Positions 16,961 through 25,507 of a stretch of 64,000 bases of DNA are shown in pieces (the first letter of the stretch is position 1; each line of letters begins with the position of its first letter). The position numbers and the translations under genes are program-made. Below the pieces are notes generated by a model that worked only from the letters and a program-made list of their open reading frames with translations, made no database searches and was not told the origin of the DNA. The DNA comes from Planctomycetota bacterium. GTDB lineage: Bacteria; Planctomycetota; Phycisphaerae; UBA1845. The stretch lies in contig JAJRWX010000044.1 in the NCBI GenBank assembly GCA_024276605.1, forward strand, positions 1 to 64,000. Direction: 5' to 3'.

Positions 16961-18766
16961 ATGAAGTCAATCCTAACCATCTTATCTACGCGCGTATTAG
17001 CGTCACTCCATGCCATCGGTGCTGAAGGTGATCCACTCATTCGGCCATCCACCGATGATAAATTTGGGGACTACCAATCGAACTGTGCGATGGGCCTGGC
17101 TAAAAAACTCGGACAAAAACCACGTGACTTAGCCGCACGCATCGTCGAGCACTTAGATGTGGATGATATTTGTGACAAAGTCGAAATCGCAGGACCGGGC
17201 TTTCTTAACTTTCATCTCAAGCCGCCATTTTTAGCGAAGTGCCTGCAAGACATCCCCGCGCTACCGCAGGACGCAGAGGCTGACCGCCTGGGCATAGCAC
17301 CGGCTACACCAACGGAAACCGTTGTGGTGGATATGTCCAGTCCGAATCTAGCTAAGGAAATGCACGTTGGTCATTTGCGGAGTACGGTCATCGGCGATGC
17401 GGTAGCCCGCGTGCTCGAATTCGCCGGCCATGAAGTCATTCGTGAGAACCACGTCGGCGATTGGGGCACACAATTCGGTATGCTCGTAGCTTATTTACGT
17501 CGAGAAAACCCGGCTATCGCAGACCATCCGGAGTCACTCGTCATTAGCGATCTCGAATCGTTTTACATCGCGGCGAAAAAACGCTTCGACACGGACGAGA
17601 CATTCAAAACCGAGTCCCGTGAAACCGTCGTAGCCCTGCAACAAGGAGACCCCCAGACGCGGGTCATCTGGCAGGCTTTCTGCCAGGAATCGTTGCGTCA
17701 CTGTCATGACATCTACGATCGTCTCCAGGTGAAACTTATCGATCGCGGGGAAAGCTTCTACACCGATAAAATGGAATCCGTCGTCGCCACCCTCGACGCT
17801 ATGCGAGAAAAAGACCCGCAGGGATTTATCCGTGACAGTGACGGTGCGCTGTGTGTTTTTCTGGACGGATTCAACACCCGCGACGGTGAGCCGTTACCAC
17901 TGATCGTTCGAAAATCAGACGGCGGCTTTAACTATGCCACGTCAGACTTAGCCACCATCCTCCACCGCGTGGAATCGCTCAAGGCTACGCGTATCATTTA
18001 TGTCGTTGGCATCCCACAAAAACAGCACTTTGCTATGGTGTTTTCCGCCGTACGCAAGCTAGGTTGGGCCGGTCCGGACATCTCTCTCGAACATCTCGGC
18101 TTTGGCAGCATGCTCTCCAAGACGGGGCAACCCTTCAAAACACGCGTTGGTGGTACGGTCAAACTTAAAGACCTGCTCAACGAAGCCGTCGCCCGTGCCA
18201 GAAGCGTGCTTACGCAAACCACGCCGGAGGATCAGCCGCAAAACCGATCGGCTATGACCTCCGATCAGGCGGATGCCATTGCCGAGACCATTGGCCTAGC
18301 TGCGGTGAAGTATTTTGATCTATCACACGCACTCAGCAGTGATTACAAATTCGACCTGGACATGATGGTTTCGATGGAAGGCAATACGGCTCCCTATATG
18401 CTCTATGCCTACGCGCGAATTCGCTCGATAGGCCGGAAAGCCGACGTCGATTGGTCGTCACTACCGACAGATGTGCCTATCATATTGGAACACCCCACTG
18501 AGATGGCACTAGCCAAGAAGGTTCTACAATTTGCCGAGGTCTACGACCTACTCGTTCGAGACCTGCGACTCAACGTGCTCACCGATTATTTGTACGAGCT
18601 AGCCAAAACGTTCAGCCGATTTTACGACAAAAAACACGGCGTACGCATCATTGACGCCCCTGAGGAATCCGTGCGTCTCTCCCGCCTGCGACTATGTGAT
18701 GTCACCGCGAGAACGCTCAAGTTGGGACTTCACTTGCTAGGTATTGAAACCGTCGAGCAGATGTAA
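16961..18766 (+). CDS. argS: Arginyl-tRNA synthetase
   Basis: Class I synthetase for Arg. It has the N-terminal Add1 domain (DDKFGDYQSNCAMGLAKKLG), HIGH-box equivalent HVGHLRST within SSPNLAKEMHVGHLRS, the catalytic core with ENHVGDWGTQFGML, a degenerate KMSKS region MLSKTGQPFKTRVGG (many ArgS lack the canonical Lys), and the DALR anticodon-binding domain at the C-terminus (RLRLCDVTARTLKLGLHLLGI). 601 residues is near the family norm. GAGGACG lies upstream of ATG 16961. The aligned N-terminus supports this start. Confidence 0.96.
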   Translation: MKSILTILSTRVLASLHAIGAEGDPLIRPSTDDKFGDYQSNCAMGLAKKLGQKPRDLAARIVEHLDVDDICDKVEIAGPGFLNFHLKPPFLAKCLQDIPALPQDAEADRLGIAPATPTETVVVDMSSPNLAKEMHVGHLRSTVIGDAVARVLEFAGHEVIRENHVGDWGTQFGMLVAYLRRENPAIADHPESLVISDLESFYIAAKKRFDTDETFKTESRETVVALQQGDPQTRVIWQAFCQESLRHCHDIYDRLQVKLIDRGESFYTDKMESVVATLDAMREKDPQGFIRDSDGALCVFLDGFNTRDGEPLPLIVRKSDGGFNYATSDLATILHRVESLKATRIIYVVGIPQKQHFAMVFSAVRKLGWAGPDISLEHLGFGSMLSKTGQPFKTRVGGTVKLKDLLNEAVARARSVLTQTTPEDQPQNRSAMTSDQADAIAETIGLAAVKYFDLSHALSSDYKFDLDMMVSMEGNTAPYMLYAYARIRSIGRKADVDWSSLPTDVPIILEHPTEMALAKKVLQFAEVYDLLVRDLRLNVLTDYLYELAKTFSRFYDKKHGVRIIDAPEESVRLSRLRLCDVTARTLKLGLHLLGIETVEQM

Positions 18767-18900
18767 AAAAATGTTGATTTCTGAACGATGCGCATTAAAA
18801 TACTCCCTACCGAAAGCAGCGTGTATCGTGTGACAAGCAAACGCCTTCCGCACGCCTCTGTTGAGCAGTCGTGTGGCATGGCCTTAGCGAATCACAGGTT

Positions 18901-18940
18901 GTGTGGCATGCCCAAGCCCCTAGGCGCGGGCATGTTGGGT
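18901..18940 (+). repeat. REP sequence, left flank of RAYT
   Basis: GTGTGGCATGCCCAAGCC...GGCGCGGGCATGTTGGG contains a GGCATGCCC half and a CGCGGGCATG half. A degenerate GTGTGGCATGGCC copy precedes it at 18872. Its inverse lies at 19771-19806 beyond the transposase remnant, and further inverse copies are at 20891-20925 and 22551-22585. Confidence 0.7.
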
Positions 18941-18982
18941 CCAACAGCAATATAACATCATCTCTCCATAAGGGATGCCATC

Positions 18983-19578
18983 ATGGAATCGTTATCACAT
19001 CACAAACACATAAAACAAAAGACGTGCCGACGATACAACATAATCGGCGACGCACATGCACTGACCTTTAGCTGCTATAAACGACAGCCATTCCTCGCAC
19101 GGGATCGCGCTCGTACTTGGCTGGTCGAATCGCTCGACACAGCCCGAAAGAAACACACATTTGATCTTTGGGCATATGTATTGATGCCTGAGCATGTTCA
19201 TTTGCTGATATTTCCGACGACGGATGATTACTCGATCAGCGCAATACTGACTGATATTAAACTACCTGTCACACGCAAGGCACTAAAATATATTCGCACG
19301 CACCGCAGTCCCTGTGCATCATGCGAGACGAACAGCCAAACGGTAAGATTGCTCATCGCTTCTGGCAACGAGGGGGTGGGTACGATCGCAATCTTATACA
19401 GCCCAAAACAGTTCACGCGACCATCGATTACATTCATGCGAACCCCGTACAACGAGTACTTGTCGACGCAGCGGATGATTGGTATTGGTCAAGTGCACGG
19501 TATTTCACGGGTCGAACAGACTTGCCACTCGTGCCGGATGTCGACAGCATACCCGTGCTTGGGCCTATGGCCCGCTAA
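18983..19578 (+). pseudogene. REP-associated tyrosine transposase (RAYT, TnpA_REP-like), frameshifted
   Basis: Two overlapping frames together make a RAYT. The first (from ATG 18983) reads KQKTCRRYNIIGDAHALTFSCYKRQPFLA and then AYVLMPEHVHLLIFP, where HVH is the HUH metal motif. The second frame holds HRFWQRGGGYDRNL, where Tyr fits the catalytic position, then IDYIHANPVQRVLV and DWYWSSARYF, all typical of the family. The switch from frame 2 to frame 1 occurs around 19290-19325. No slippery sequence stands out, so I call it a pseudogene, though a programmed shift cannot be excluded. RAYTs process REP hairpins as single-stranded DNA. Confidence 0.82.
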
Positions 19579-19598
19579 GCAGGTGTGTAATCCCCAAG

Positions 19599-19682
19599 CG
19601 ATTGTGTGGTATACCTTTGCATATGTGTGGCATGTCTTTGCACATGTGTGGCATGTCTTTGCACATGTGTGGCATGCCTAAG
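19599..19682 (+). repeat. Four tandem 21-base repeats
   Basis: Units begin at 19599, 19620, 19641 and 19662. The two middle units read CATATGTGTGGCATGTCTTTG and CACATGTGTGGCATGTCTTTG; the outer ones are degenerate. Each carries TGTGGCATG, the left half of the REP at 18901, so they look like amplified REP halves. Confidence 0.7.
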
Positions 19683-19770
19683 CGAAGCGCAGGCATGTAA
19701 GTACGGAATCGAATAAGAGCAAATGGAGTGTGCTAATGGTGACTCGGGTACTGGGATCAATATCACGTCA

Positions 19771-19806
19771 AACATGCCCGCGCCTGACGGCTTGGGCATG
19801 CCACCC
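19771..19806 (-). repeat. REP sequence, right flank of RAYT
   Basis: AACATGCCCGCGCCTGACGG then CTTGGGCATGCCACCC: the inverse of the REP at 18901-18940. Together they bracket the transposase remnant in inverted orientation, the usual RAYT/REP arrangement. Confidence 0.7.
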
Positions 19807-19899
19807 ATGGCAATGCTACCCGTCACAGCCAAGCAGTTTTTGTCAATATGATACTTTCGACATTTTATCTACTGTTCAATTCATCACTGGAGACATGTC

Positions 19900-20649
19900 A
19901 TGCCTATAAGTCCATCATACAATACCTTAGCCAAGCTGATCACAATATCTGTGTTATGGATTCTTTCAGGTTGTGCAGGGCACAATGTAAAGTACATCGC
20001 ATTTGTGAAAAACAAGTTTCCGCCCGCTGATAGAGCCATTTCGACAAGTGGGAGTTATGAAGAAGCCAAAATATTTTTCGAGAGGGCCTTACTACCCCAC
20101 AACACAACTCGTCGGAAGTGTGAACTTAGGTTTCGTGCTCTGCGATGTCTCACCGATCAATTGGGTTCGGAAGATTACATATTAATCGGAGAGGTGTTTG
20201 GAGGTGGAAACGCTTATGCAAATCAGGCTACCCTGACAAAGGTCTTTTGCGAGAAAGCCGCTAAGAACGGTGGGAATGTTGTGATGATTTTTCGTAGATC
20301 TACTGTCCAGCAACCTTACAGCTATACCCTTCCCGGCTACTCGATTACAAATACGAATGCATCAGTCTACAATCACGGTAATTATGCTACAGGATATGGA
20401 AGTAGTCAGACTACATATACACCCAGTCAGACATATTCGGGGGTTCACTACAAGCCGACAGCGAATGGTCTTGTATTCAGACATATACCTGGCGCTGGTG
20501 CTAATCGTAAATCTCTTCTAGAACTTGACGACCAATCCTTAGAGCGTGTACTCAAGTATGCCGAAGCTGTTGTGCAGAATAAGAAATTGACATGGAATGA
20601 GGCTCGGAAACAAATCGATAGCTTCGTCACCTCCGAAAAATCAAGATGA
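19900..20649 (+). CDS. Hypothetical lipoprotein
   Basis: 249 residues. The N-terminal signal ends in lipobox LSGC (Cys25), so a lipid-anchored envelope protein is predicted. The middle (LGSEDYILIGEVFGGGNAYANQATLTKVFCEKAAKNGGNVVMIFRRST) has the alternating pattern of small lipoproteins that handle 'gene-number' sets of outer-membrane stress proteins, but I do not recognise a family. A Tyr/Ser/Thr-rich stretch (YSYTLPGYSITNTNASVYNHG) follows. GGAGA lies 8 bases before the ATG. It sits between the RAYT remnant and the Fic cassette, and its AT content is higher than that of the housekeeping genes, so it is probably accessory. Confidence 0.7.
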   Translation: MPISPSYNTLAKLITISVLWILSGCAGHNVKYIAFVKNKFPPADRAISTSGSYEEAKIFFERALLPHNTTRRKCELRFRALRCLTDQLGSEDYILIGEVFGGGNAYANQATLTKVFCEKAAKNGGNVVMIFRRSTVQQPYSYTLPGYSITNTNASVYNHGNYATGYGSSQTTYTPSQTYSGVHYKPTANGLVFRHIPGAGANRKSLLELDDQSLERVLKYAEAVVQNKKLTWNEARKQIDSFVTSEKSR

Positions 20650-20686
20650 CCGGGATCAAGATTCTGCCGGGCGGAAAAGGAGTCAG

Positions 20687-20925
20687 GCGGGGTGTTCTTC
20701 TTTTTGGACCTGGGGGAGTCGATGATATGCGCCCAGTGCCATACCCACGCACCTATGCCTATATGACGAACCGAATGTTCACTTTTGAATGATCCGCAAC
20801 TGACGATGCCTTAACTTTCATTCCCGATGTGATAAGCCTCCGATCATCGACTCCCCCACCTCCAAAGGAGATGGGCCACCCGACAATATCATGCCCGCGC
20901 CTTCGGCTTGGGCATGACACCCGGC
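20687..20925. mobile_element. Hairpin-ended element, left copy flanking fic
   Basis: Ends 20687-20726 (left arm degenerate, TTCTTTTTGGACCTGGGGGAGTCGATGAT) and 20844-20883 (ATCATCGACTCCCCC ACCTCC AAA GGAGAT GGGCCACCC) are inverse. A REP inverse follows at 20891-20925. From about 20696 to 20885 it matches 22336-22525 base for base with only a few differences and no gaps (constant offset of 1640). Confidence 0.75.
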
Positions 20926-21159
20926 GTTATACCATGTTACGACAAATAAACCGTGAAGTGGTTCAGCCGGACCGAGTGCAGCAAGTGCCCGCGCTACGGC
21001 TCCACCGAAGTGTCGTCCACCGTGGTCCGGTGAATCGGCAGCGTAGCTCGTGTTTCAGCTATCACTCACCCGCTCGGGACCACACAAGAGGCTGATTGGC
21101 TACTTGACGCGTCAATAAGCTACTAATAGGCTACTCTGCGAGATAGGCGGTGATTGATC
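20926..21159. other. Intergenic region upstream of fic
   Basis: About 230 bases rich in GC and purine-poor tracts, containing CCGAAGTGTCGTCCACCGTGG-like local palindromes. No gene is evident. AGGCGG at 21145-21150 is the ribosome site for the Fic gene. Confidence 0.4.
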
Positions 21160-22233
21160 GTGTTCACACTCAGGCCAGAACGATTACGAGACCTTTCGTT
21201 GCCGATGGGCACCGGCTGGCTGCTCGCCGATTGCATGGAGGCGCGCGGCAAGCAAGAGCTGTGGATGCGGCAGAAACCCGAAGCCATCAAGGCGCTTCGC
21301 GAGCTAGCCATCATCCAGAGCGTCGAATCGTCCAACCGCATCGAGGGCGTGACGGTTGCCTCGGACCGTCTGCGACCGCTGGTACTGGGACGAGCCAAGC
21401 CACGCGACCGTTCGGAGGAGGAGTTGGCCGGGTATCGCCGTGCATTGGAGTGGATTTTTACCCGCAAGCGCAAGGTCGTCGTCACGCCAGCTGTTATTCA
21501 GCATCAGCATAAGCTCGCCCAGCAGGGAGCTGGAGATGCCGGGAAGCTCAAGACGCGCGACAATGAGATCATCGAAATACTGCCGACCGGCGAACGGCGC
21601 GTCCGTTTCAAGCCGACCTCCGCCAAGGACACACCGAAGGTGCTGGCAGAGCTGTGTAGCTCATACGAGCAGATTTGCTCGGAGGAATCGCTACCGCCGC
21701 TGCTGTCGATCGCAACGTTTGTGTTTGATATGCTGTGCGTCCACCCGTTCCGCGACGGCAACGGGCGAGTGTCGCGCCTGGTGACGGTGCTGTTGTTGCA
21801 ACAACATGGATTTCAGGTCGGCAGGTTCATCAGCCTGGAACGGTTAACTGAACAGCGAAAAGAGGACTACTACGCCGTGTTGGAGCGGTGCTCCGAAGGC
21901 TGGCGGGAGGGCAGGAACGAAATTGTCCCGTGGTGGAACTTCTTTCTCGGGGTTCTGCGGAGCGCGTACGGAGCGTTTGAAGAACAGGTCACATCGTCTG
22001 GACTGCGACGTGGTAAGACTGAGTTAGTACGACAGGTGGTGCTTGGGCAACCGGACTCATTCACACTGGCGGACATGGCCACTCAAGTTCCTGCCGCCAG
22101 CCCGCAGTTGATCAAGAAAGTGCTGGCGACCCTGAAGAAAGAAGGCCGAGTGCAAGTCGTTGGCCGCGGACGCGGAGCATACTGGCGCGTGATTCAGAAG
22201 ACGGAAAAGGTGTCAGGAAGAATTATTGTTTGA
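21160..22233 (+). CDS. Fic-domain protein (putative AMPylase) with built-in inhibitory motif
   Basis: 357 residues. The Fic core has the full active-site motif HPFRDGNGR (catalytic H195), and the N-terminal helix carries SSNRIEG, the inhibitory (S/T)xxxE(G/N) motif with E62, so this is a class II, self-inhibited Fic protein. A Fic N-terminal domain precedes the core. The last roughly 80 residues look like a winged helix (FTLADMATQVPAASPQLIKKVLATLKKEGRVQVVGRGRGAYW). Such proteins AMPylate protein targets; the target is unknown. GTG 21160 was chosen because AGGCGG is 9 bases upstream; a TTG at 21154 is too close to that site. The higher GC and the flanking direct repeats suggest acquisition. 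Confidence 0.88.
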   Translation: MFTLRPERLRDLSLPMGTGWLLADCMEARGKQELWMRQKPEAIKALRELAIIQSVESSNRIEGVTVASDRLRPLVLGRAKPRDRSEEELAGYRRALEWIFTRKRKVVVTPAVIQHQHKLAQQGAGDAGKLKTRDNEIIEILPTGERRVRFKPTSAKDTPKVLAELCSSYEQICSEESLPPLLSIATFVFDMLCVHPFRDGNGRVSRLVTVLLLQQHGFQVGRFISLERLTEQRKEDYYAVLERCSEGWREGRNEIVPWWNFFLGVLRSAYGAFEEQVTSSGLRRGKTELVRQVVLGQPDSFTLADMATQVPAASPQLIKKVLATLKKEGRVQVVGRGRGAYWRVIQKTEKVSGRIIV

Positions 22234-22322
22234 ATAGACCATATTCTAGAGTGGGTTGTCTGTTAGAGTGTCGTTACTATGTCACATTCACGTGCCAAGT
22301 GCTTTGGAATATGCCACGACTT

Positions 22323-22585
22323 GGGTGGCCCAGGCCCTTCTTTTTGGACCTGGGGAAGACGATGATATACGCCCAGTGCCATGCCCACGCACCTATGCCT
22401 ATATGACGAACCGAATGTTCACTTTTGAATGATCCACAGCTGACGATGCCTTAACTTTCATTCCCGATGTGATAAGCCTCCGATCATCGACTCCCCCACC
22501 TCCAAAGGAGGTGGGCCACCCGACTGGGGGAGACGATGATATACGCCCAACATCATGCCCGCGCCTTCGGCTTGGGCATGGCACC
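22323..22585. mobile_element. Hairpin-ended element, right copy flanking fic
   Basis: Ends 22323-22366 (GGGTGGCCC AGGCCCTTCTTTTTGGACCT...) and 22484-22523 are inverse to each other; the interior equals that of the copy at 20687. After 22523 it has an extra 26 or so bases (CTGGGGGAGACGATGATATACGCCCA), a partial repeat of its own left end, and then the same REP inverse found after the left copy. Confidence 0.75.
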
Positions 22586-22630
22586 CGGCTTGGGCATGGC
22601 ACACGGCGCCAGGTCATGACGCACGCGCGT

Positions 22631-22663
22631 AAAAAAACTCCCCGCCGCACATGGCAGGGAGTT
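22631..22663 (-). terminator. Rho-independent terminator of rplM-rpsI
   Basis: On the minus strand: AACTCCCTGCC, a short loop, GGCGGGGAGTT, then seven T. It lies about 30 bases after the rpsI stop, ideal for ending the ribosomal operon. Confidence 0.85.
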
Positions 22664-22692
22664 GAAAATTGTAACTACTGAGTAGTACGCGT

Positions 22693-23199
22693 TTATCGCT
22701 TGGAGAACTGGAATCTACGACGCGCACCACGCTGACCGTATTTTTTACGTTCCACGCGACGGGCATCCCGCGTGAGCAGGTTGTTATCACGTAGCGAAGG
22801 CAGATAGTCACCGTTGGTGTTCAAGAGTGCTCTGGAGAGTCCCAACAGAATGGCGCCGGCTTGCCCCGTCGTTCCGCCACCGCCCACATTGACGAACACG
22901 TCAAATGATTTAGCTGTGTCGGTCGCTACCAGCGGCTGACGGACGCTACGACGATCTTGGTCCAAGCAGAAAAAATCTTCTACTTTTCGTTTATTGATCA
23001 CAAACTTGCCGTCACCCGGTTTAATACGAACCCGGGCTACCGAACTTTTACGCCGACCGGTTCCCCAAACGTAAGGGTTGTTCACCTTACTTTTCTTGCG
23101 CGTCTGCGCTGTAGAAGTAACGGGAGCCGCCGCAGCTTGCGGCACAACCGTTGGAGGTGGAATCACAGGTTCCGGATTAGGATTAGGTGTATCTGTCAC
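22693..23199 (-). CDS. rpsI: 30S ribosomal protein S9 with N-terminal extension
   Basis: The last roughly 128 residues are a full S9: WGTGRRKSSVARVRIKPGDGKFVINKR, GGGTTGQAGAILLGLSRALL, and the C-terminal KKYGQRGARRRFQFSKR that reaches the P-site tRNA. In front is a tail of about 40 residues rich in Pro, Ala and Thr (TPNPNPEPVIPPPTVVPQAAAAPV), absent from E. coli S9 and probably disordered. The start is a GTG with GAAGGAAG upstream, 18 bases after rplM. The extension is encoded without interruption and preceded by the only good ribosome site, so I think it is real. Confidence 0.95.
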   Translation of the reverse strand: MTDTPNPNPEPVIPPPTVVPQAAAAPVTSTAQTRKKSKVNNPYVWGTGRRKSSVARVRIKPGDGKFVINKRKVEDFFCLDQDRRSVRQPLVATDTAKSFDVFVNVGGGGTTGQAGAILLGLSRALLNTNGDYLPSLRDNNLLTRDARRVERKKYGQRGARRRFQFSKR

Positions 23200-23217
23200 A
23201 GCGCTTCCTTCATAGGT

Positions 23218-23661
23218 CTAAAACGTAAACGGCTGAGGTTGTTGGGCCGTGTGTGGATGTTCGTCCGTTGGATATACTTTTAGTTTTTTGAGCATGTTTC
23301 GACCGATGGCATTTTTTGGCAACATGCGACGCACAGCCTCCATCACAATGCGCTCCGGATGACGATCGAGCACGCGCTCAAACGGAATCTCTTTATAGCC
23401 ACCGGGATGGTACGAATACCGAGGATATATCATAGTCTCGGCCTTGCGACCGGTAACTCTGATTTTGGGGGCGTTAGTGACGACAATGAAATCGCCGGTA
23501 TCCACATGCGGTGTATAGGTAGGCTTATGCTTACCCATTAACACCGTGGCTATTTTCGTGGCTAACCGACCCAAAATTTGATCCGTCGCATCGACATGAT
23601 ACCACTTGGGATCAATCGTGGTCGCCTTCGCCAAATAACTAGACTGCCTACAACTCGACAT
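23218..23661 (-). CDS. rplM: 50S ribosomal protein L13
   Basis: 147 residues, an early 50S assembly protein. It shows KWYHVDATDQILGRLATKIATVLMGKHKPTYTPHVDTGDFIVVTNA, the GRKAETMIYPRYSYHPGGYKEIPFERVLDRHPERIVMEAVRRMLPKN block and the ending HPHTAQQP, all standard L13. A GGAAGTG ribosome site precedes the ATG. It is the first gene of the rplM-rpsI operon, the same order as in most bacteria. Confidence 0.97.
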   Translation of the reverse strand: MSSCRQSSYLAKATTIDPKWYHVDATDQILGRLATKIATVLMGKHKPTYTPHVDTGDFIVVTNAPKIRVTGRKAETMIYPRYSYHPGGYKEIPFERVLDRHPERIVMEAVRRMLPKNAIGRNMLKKLKVYPTDEHPHTAQQPQPFTF

Positions 23662-23755
23662 CGCTTATCACTTCCAAACCTAAAACTAAAAACACAACAA
23701 TCGAGCCGCGTAACATAGTCCATTTAGCGGTATCGTCAACCCCCAACAGCCAATC

Positions 23756-24751
23756 TCAGTTGCGACTCTCGAAGATATTCGCCAGCCCCCCAATGACCGA
23801 GCCTTCACCCTTACCGGATGGTCCTATGTTAGCCAATACGCGTCCGGCAAGACGGGTGAACGGTAGAGATTGTAACCATACCGTCCCCGGCCCACGCAAC
23901 GTGGCCATAAAGATGCCCTCACCACCAAAAACAGCGTTTTTGATACCGCCAGTCATGGCAATGTCATAATCCACGCTGGGCTGAAGGGCGACTAAACAGC
24001 CGGTATCCAGCCGCAGCGTTTCCTCCGCCTCCAGTTCCATGCGATGAATCGTCCCTCCGGCGTGGATGAATGCCAGTCCATCGCCACGAAGCCGTTGCAG
24101 GATGAACCCCTCCCCGCCGAATAGACCGGCGAGAATTTTCTTCTGAAAAGCGATACCAATCTCCACACCCTTAGCCGCACACAAAAAGGCGTCCTTCTGG
24201 CAGATTAACTCACCACCAACCTCATCCAGATGGACCGGAATAATTTTCCCAGGGTATGGGGCAGCGAAGGCGACCCGTTCTCGCTTTTTCGAGACGGCGC
24301 CGAACGTCGTAAGAAACAGTGATTCACCGGTGACCATACGCTTACCGGCGTCGAAGAGTTTGCCCAGGAAACCCTGCTCTTTACTGGGATCACCGAAGAC
24401 CGTCTGCATCTGAATGCCTTCGGTCATGTACATCATCCCCCCCGCCTCAGCGATGACGACCTCATCAGGATCGAGCGTAACCTCAACAAACTGCATGTCA
24501 TCGCCGTACAACTCGTAATCAATCACATCCGCGCGAGTGGTTTTACCACGGCGTGGTGGCGGTGCAGGTTGGTTCGTGCTCACCCCTAAGGCTACGACAT
24601 GTCGTGCCTCGGTCCATTCCGAAACGCTAGGCCCCCAAACTAACGTACGCGGGCCATCACCCGACCGAACCGCTTGCATAATCGCATCGCGCGACACCGG
24701 CCCGACAGTCTCACCGTTTTGTACGTAATACCAGCTTCCTTCGGTTGTCAT
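23756..24751 (-). CDS. GYF_2 domain plus AIM24/TIGR00266-like protein
   Basis: 331 residues. The N-terminal 50 ([25 protein letters not shown]...[14 protein letters not shown]) form a GYF_2 domain, a small module common in Planctomycetes. A linker leads to the AIM24-like beta-sandwich ([33 protein letters not shown]...), which contains the family's [24 protein letters not shown] and the closing PFTRLAGRV. The function of the bacterial family is not settled. AAGGAG lies 9 bases before the ATG. The gene order continues leftward from the hotdog gene and could be one transcript. Confidence 0.85.
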   Translation of the reverse strand: MTTEGSWYYVQNGETVGPVSRDAIMQAVRSGDGPRTLVWGPSVSEWTEARHVVALGVSTNQPAPPPRRGKTTRADVIDYELYGDDMQFVEVTLDPDEVVIAEAGGMMYMTEGIQMQTVFGDPSKEQGFLGKLFDAGKRMVTGESLFLTTFGAVSKKRERVAFAAPYPGKIIPVHLDEVGGELICQKDAFLCAAKGVEIGIAFQKKILAGLFGGEGFILQRLRGDGLAFIHAGGTIHRMELEAEETLRLDTGCLVALQPSVDYDIAMTGGIKNAVFGGEGIFMATLRGPGTVWLQSLPFTRLAGRVLANIGPSGKGEGSVIGGLANIFESRN

Positions 24752-24812
24752 TGGCTCATACTCCTTACTTGACTGAGGTTTGACACAACAATCTGCCCGG
24801 CCTCAGATCGTC

Positions 24813-25259
24813 TTACCTAACATGTTTCGGCGTAGACTCCAATCGCATGTACGTTACCTGGGCGACGGCAACGCGCCTATGCTCGGTGTCGAACAGGTCC
24901 ACCCCAACAGGGCACAGCGTCTTGCCGAGCTTGATGACCTTAGCCTCAGCCATGACGTCCGTCAGACAGGGTGCGAGAAAACGGATGTTCATATCGGTGG
25001 TGGTCAGGGCCTGATCCGGACCGGTCATGGTCATAATGGCAAAACAAGCGATGCTATCAGCCATAGTCATCAGTAACCCGCCGTGCAGAGAGGCATAGAC
25101 CCCATCGTATTTTTTCTCCCTCGGCATAGTCGCTCGACAATATCCTTCAGCGTATTCGTCGATGCTCAAGTGAAGTGTTTCGACAATGGGGATATGTCGA
25201 ATACGCGACCAGATAGCCTGGAACTGCGCAGCGTCGAATGGGGGTGATTCAGATGGCAC
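24813..25259 (-). CDS. PaaI-like hotdog-fold thioesterase
   Basis: 148 residues. The hotdog helix and active-site strand are seen in YASLHGGLLMTMADSIACFAIM, followed by TTTDMNIRFLAPCLTD, matching the PaaI/YbgC-related acyl-CoA thioesterases. The likely role is hydrolysis of a CoA thioester, with the acyl group unknown. The start is a GTG with GGAGAG 8 bases upstream. Confidence 0.82.
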   Translation of the reverse strand: MPSESPPFDAAQFQAIWSRIRHIPIVETLHLSIDEYAEGYCRATMPREKKYDGVYASLHGGLLMTMADSIACFAIMTMTGPDQALTTTDMNIRFLAPCLTDVMAEAKVIKLGKTLCPVGVDLFDTEHRRVAVAQVTYMRLESTPKHVR

Positions 25260-25507
25260 TACAATTTCTCTCCATAACGGTTATATGACGGTGTCATCAT
25301 CTCAACAGGCGCTGAGTATAAGTAGCGATGCAACGACGTCAAAAAATGTATGTGCATTGGTGTAACAACATGCATCGCCGAGTGGCTCTTATTATATTTT
25401 TCTTGACTTGCCAGCACTCAATCTGGCTGGGTGAGTTTTGAGTCATAGTCGGGTGGCCCAGGTCAGGACATGGGACACACAACGGCGAAGAGTGATACTC
25501 GGTGTGA
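25260..25507. other. Intergenic region between hotdog and cysteine synthase genes
   Basis: About 250 bases. A short CCCAGGTCAGGACATGGG-like palindrome is present near 25450-25470; otherwise I see no gene or RNA. Confidence 0.35.

Noticed and set aside
18863-19071. Small frame over the REP and the RAYT start
   Set aside because: It reads through the REP palindrome and out of frame into the transposase; no protein character.
19290-19330. Programmed frameshift in the RAYT gene
   Set aside because: No clear slippery heptamer or downstream stem is visible; simple decay is more likely, so it is labelled a pseudogene.
19599-19682. CRISPR-like array
   Set aside because: The four 21-base units are directly adjacent with no spacers, so it is a plain tandem repeat.
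21160-22233. Fic/Doc toxin-antitoxin module
   Set aside because: The protein carries its own inhibitory motif SSNRIEG and no small antitoxin gene is adjacent, so a two-gene module is not supported.
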